9,518 nt of DNA from Cellulomonas sp. (GTDB taxonomy: Bacteria > Actinomycetota > Actinomycetes > Actinomycetales > Cellulomonadaceae): positions 1 to 9,518 of the forward strand of contig JAPSIJ010000069.1 of NCBI GenBank assembly GCA_031178805.1, read 5' to 3'. The position numbers and the translations under genes were made by a program. Positions 7,747 through 9,518 of the stretch are shown piece after piece. Numbering within the stretch: position 1 is the stretch's first letter; every line of letters starts with the position of its first letter. Under the pieces are notes generated by a model. It had not been told where the DNA came from. It made no database searches and saw nothing but the letters and a program-made list of their open reading frames with translations.

Positions 7747-7775
7747 AGAGTGGTCTAGACCGGAAGATGTGTCAA
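7747..7775 (-). promoter_or_regulatory. Promoter of the EIIC-ptsI operon
   Basis: On the minus strand a perfect TTGACA (7775-7770) is followed by a 17-bp spacer and CACTCT (7752-7747), a weak -10 keeping A2 and T6. The dre site 7749-7764 fills the spacer and touches the -10, an ideal place for repression. The transcript would start near 7740 and carry a leader of about 175 nt before the EIIC ATG. Confidence 0.5.
7749..7764. promoter_or_regulatory. dre-type operator, site 2 of the divergent region
   Basis: AGTGGTCTAGACCGGA contains the perfect 10-bp palindrome GGTCTAGACC (7752-7761), the exact core of the dre consensus. Its left half is fully conserved and its right half loses the outer bases. 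Its centre is 25 bp from that of site 1. It lies inside the predicted EIIC promoter. Confidence 0.8.
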
Positions 7776-7854
7776 GGACCACACCGGACCGCGCCGACGC
7801 CCGACGGACCGCCGCCGGTGCGGACGACGACGACCGAGGTGGGAGGGTGAGCGC

Positions 7855-8679
7855 GTGCACGCCGAGCAGCCCCCCGCCCCCGCGCCCGCCGACGGGCTCG
7901 CCCCCGGCCGCGGCGGGCACAAGTACCAGGCCGTCCGGTCCTACCTGGCCGAGCTGGTCGAGCGCGAGCTGCACGTCGGCGACGCCATCCCGTCCGAGCG
8001 CACGCTGTGCGAGCGGTTCGGGGTGTCCCGGATGACCGTCCGCCAGGCCGTCGACGCGCTGGTCGGCGAGGGCGTGCTGGTCCGCGAGCAGGGCCGCGGC
8101 ACGTTCGTCGCGCCGCAGCGGATGGACTTCGAGATGCGGCTGACCACGTTCGGCGAGGAGATGCGCCGCCGCGGGATGCGCCCGGAGACCCGCGTCCTCG
8201 GCTCCGGCACGCTGCACGCCGCGGCGGACGTCGCCGACGCGCTCGGCGTCGCCCCCGGCGACCCCGTGCACCACCTGCGCCGCGTGCGGTACGCCGACGG
8301 CTCGCCCATGAGCATCGAGCAGCACTGGGTGCCGGTCGCCCTGGTGCCGGGGCTGCTCGCGGACGGCCCGCCGGTGAGCATGCACGACGCCCTGCGCGCT
8401 GTCGGCCTCGACCCGTCCTGGGGCGAGGAGACGCTCACCGCCGCGGACGCCACCGACGACGAGGCCACCCTGCTCGACCTGCGCGCGACCCGCGCGGTGC
8501 TGCGCGCCACCCGGCGCACCTTCGCCGCCGACACCCCCGCGATGTACTCGCGGGCCTGCTACCGGGGCGACCGGTACAGCGTGTGGGTCCCGCTCAGCGC
8601 GCCCGCCCCCGCGCTCGTGCCGCGCACCCGGGCGGGCGAGGACGCCGACACGCGCCAGACGGTGGGGGCGCAGCCGTGA
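7855..8679 (+). CDS. GntR/HutC-family regulator, DasR/NagR-like
   Basis: A 274-residue transcription factor. A winged helix-turn-helix lies at about 23-87 (IPSERTLCERFGVSRMTVRQ at 45-64, wing REQGRGTFVA at 77-86). A UTRA effector-binding domain runs from about 90 to 250, ending with the typical YRGDRY at 236-241. DasR and NagR of this family bind dre sites and release them on sensing amino-sugar phosphates such as GlcN-6-P. Two dre-type sites lie directly upstream and one lies at ptsH, which supports autoregulation and control of the whole PTS locus. The GTG at 7855 is preceded by GGAGG with an 8-nt gap; no better in-frame start exists. It is the first gene of the regulator-EIIB-EIIB-EIIA operon. 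The tail after residue 250 is Ala/Pro-rich and probably disordered. The family call is firm; orthology to DasR is inferred. Confidence 0.92.
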   Translation: MHAEQPPAPAPADGLAPGRGGHKYQAVRSYLAELVERELHVGDAIPSERTLCERFGVSRMTVRQAVDALVGEGVLVREQGRGTFVAPQRMDFEMRLTTFGEEMRRRGMRPETRVLGSGTLHAAADVADALGVAPGDPVHHLRRVRYADGSPMSIEQHWVPVALVPGLLADGPPVSMHDALRAVGLDPSWGEETLTAADATDDEATLLDLRATRAVLRATRRTFAADTPAMYSRACYRGDRYSVWVPLSAPAPALVPRTRAGEDADTRQTVGAQP

Positions 8680-8696
8680 GCCAGAGGAGGAACCGG

Positions 8697-8942
8697 ATGT
8701 CCGACGCGGGAACCGGCCAGGCGGCGGCGATCCTCGCCGGCCTGGGCGGCGTGACCAACATCGACGAGATCGAGCCGTGCACCACCCGGCTGCGGTCCCT
8801 GGTGAAGGAGCCGTCCCGCGTGGACGCCGCCGCCCTGCGCGCCGCCGGCGCGTTCGGCGTGATGGTGTCCGGGCGCGTTGTGCAGGTCGTCATCGGTCCC
8901 AGCGTCGACACGCTCGCCTCCGACCTCGAGGACCTGATGTGA
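8697..8942 (+). CDS. PTS EIIB subunit, glucose/GlcNAc type, copy 1
   Basis: An 81-residue soluble EIIB protein that takes phosphate from EIIA onto a cysteine and gives it to the sugar bound by EIIC. The signature NIDEIEPCTTRLR (21-33) holds the active Cys28, followed by the VVQVVIGP strand (61-68). The length is that of a single IIB domain. The start is the ATG at 8697, 17 nt past the regulator stop, with AGAGGAGG ending 6 nt before it. It aligns without gaps to the next gene from its residue 6 onward, with about 44 of 76 positions identical by hand count, so the two are tandem paralogues. It should pair with the IIB-less EIIC encoded divergently. Confidence 0.93.
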   Translation: MSDAGTGQAAAILAGLGGVTNIDEIEPCTTRLRSLVKEPSRVDAAALRAAGAFGVMVSGRVVQVVIGPSVDTLASDLEDLM

Positions 8943-8983
8943 CCCCCACCCCCACCGACCACCCCGGCTGCTGAGCCACCCCC

Positions 8984-8991
8984 CGAAGGAG
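8984..8991 (+). promoter_or_regulatory. Strong ribosome site of EIIB copy 2
   Basis: GAAGGAGA lies 9 nt before the ATG at 9001. The rest of the 58-base gap after EIIB-1 (from 8943) is very C-rich and contains no dre site, promoter or strong hairpin that I can see, so EIIB-2 is probably read from the same transcript. Confidence 0.5.
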
Positions 8992-9000
8992 AGAACCACC

Positions 9001-9231
9001 ATGAGCAAGGCCGAGCAGATCCTCGCCGGACTGGGCGGGGACGCCAACATCGTCGACCTGGAGCCGTGCATCACGCGGCTGCGCGTCGAGGTCGAGGACC
9101 CCGCCAAGGTCACCGAGTCCACCCTCAAGGCGGCCGGCGCCATCGCCGTCATGCAGTCCGGCACCGTCGTGCAGGTCATCGTCGGCCCCGAGGCGGACAC
9201 CCTCGCCTCGGACATCGAGGACCTGCGCTGA
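9001..9231 (+). CDS. PTS EIIB subunit, glucose/GlcNAc type, copy 2
   Basis: A 76-residue single-domain EIIB with the signature NIVDLEPCITRLRVEV (16-31). The active residue is Cys23, and the VVQVIVGP strand follows at 56-63. It keeps every residue expected of an active IIB. Differences from copy 1 cluster after the active site (more acidic: VEVEDP against SLVKEP) and around helix 2, where a partner EIIC or EIIA could be distinguished. Its stop overlaps the next start by one base (TGATG), so it is coupled to EIIA. Which of the two copies serves the EIIC encoded here cannot be told from sequence. Confidence 0.94.
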   Translation: MSKAEQILAGLGGDANIVDLEPCITRLRVEVEDPAKVTESTLKAAGAIAVMQSGTVVQVIVGPEADTLASDIEDLR

Positions 9232-9518
9232 TGGCCGACCTCACGGTCCTCGCCCCGGTCGCCGGGGTCGTGCACGCGCTCGCGGACGTGGACGACCCGG
9301 TGTTCTCGGGCGAGATCGTCGGCCCCGGGCTCGCCGTCCAGCCGGACGCCGACGCCGGCCGCGCGGTCGTCGCCCCGGTGGCCGGCACGGTCGCCAAGCT
9401 GCACCCGCACGCGTTCGTGCTGCTCGCCGAGGGCGGCCGCGGCGTGCTGGTGCACCTCGGGATCAACACCGTGCAGCTCGGCGGCGAGGGGTTCACCCTG
9501 CACGTCGCCGAGGGGGAC
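9231..9518 (+). CDS. crr: PTS EIIA subunit, glucose type (crr-like), 3' end cut by window
   Basis: Ninety-six codons are visible, the gene running off the right edge. EIIA accepts phosphate from HPr and passes it to EIIB. The opening LTVLAPVAGVVHALADV and the segment VVAPVAGTVAKLHPHAFVL fit EIIA-Glc. The two conserved histidines are His60 (PHAF) and His75 (VHLGINTVQL), spaced 15 apart exactly as His75 and His90 of E. coli EIIA-Glc; His75 here corresponds to the phosphorylated one. The N-terminus is about 15 residues shorter than the E. coli protein, usual for actinobacterial forms. The ATG at 9231 overlaps the EIIB-2 stop, implying translational coupling. Most of the domain is present; only the last strands are missing. 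In this phylum a crr-like role in wider control is not established. Confidence 0.93.
   Translation, partial: MADLTVLAPVAGVVHALADVDDPVFSGEIVGPGLAVQPDADAGRAVVAPVAGTVAKLHPHAFVLLAEGGRGVLVHLGINTVQLGGEGFTLHVAEGD

Noticed and set aside
7602..7850. Small open frames on the plus strand between EIIC and the GntR gene
   Set aside because: They lack ribosome sites, cover the operators and promoter, and show no recognisable protein features.
7564..8385. N-terminal extension of EIIC through the divergent region and antisense to the GntR gene
   Set aside because: It would cross the predicted promoter and both operators. The ATG at 7563 has a strong ribosome site and gives the usual EIIC N-terminus.

Overview
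The window comes from a very GC-rich genome. Almost every third codon position is G or C, GTG starts are common, and long open frames run antisense to real genes. The proteins are of actinobacterial type: a DUF3516 helicase, a NagE-type EIIC without a fused IIB, and a DasR-like GntR regulator with dre-type operators. A member of the Micrococcales, for example a relative of Cellulomonas, is my best guess; this is inference, not a database result.

Left part (1-4006), housekeeping genes. Three genes lie on the minus strand. They are the N-terminus of a YbaK-type Cys-tRNA(Pro) deacylase (cut by the window edge), a short VIT/CCC1-family metal transporter, and an 863-residue Ski2-like DEAD/DEAH helicase with a DUF3516 C-terminus. 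Ribonuclease HI is divergent from the helicase, on the plus strand. Upstream of the VIT gene are a good sigma-70-type promoter and two DtxR/IdeR-like boxes. Three of these genes (YbaK, VIT, rnhA) have a TANNNT -10 hexamer only 6-8 nt before the start codon, which suggests leaderless transcripts.

Right part (4007-9518), a nearly self-contained phosphotransferase system for N-acetylglucosamine. ptsH (HPr) is on the plus strand with its own operator-controlled promoter. Convergent to it is a minus-strand operon EIIC-ptsI (EI), whose stop and start codons overlap as GTGA. A 17-bp hairpin separates ptsH from ptsI. Divergent from EIIC is a plus-strand operon: GntR regulator, EIIB-1, EIIB-2 and EIIA (cut by the right edge). 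The predicted phosphate path is PEP, EI (His188), HPr (His14), EIIA (His60 and His75), EIIB (Cys28 or Cys23), then sugar carried by EIIC.

Regulation. Three near-identical palindromes around GGTCT(A/G)GACC lie at the ptsH promoter (4097-4112) and in the EIIC/GntR divergent region (7724-7739 and 7749-7764). They match the dre operator of DasR/NagR-type regulators, and the GntR gene sits beside two of them. The simplest reading is that this regulator controls all three transcription units, including its own. No mobile elements, CRISPR arrays, tRNA or rRNA genes were seen, and no wholly unknown system. The points most worth a second look are the compact PTS regulon, the paired EIIB paralogues, and the VIT protein that lacks its cytosolic metal-binding domain behind tandem iron-box-like sites.
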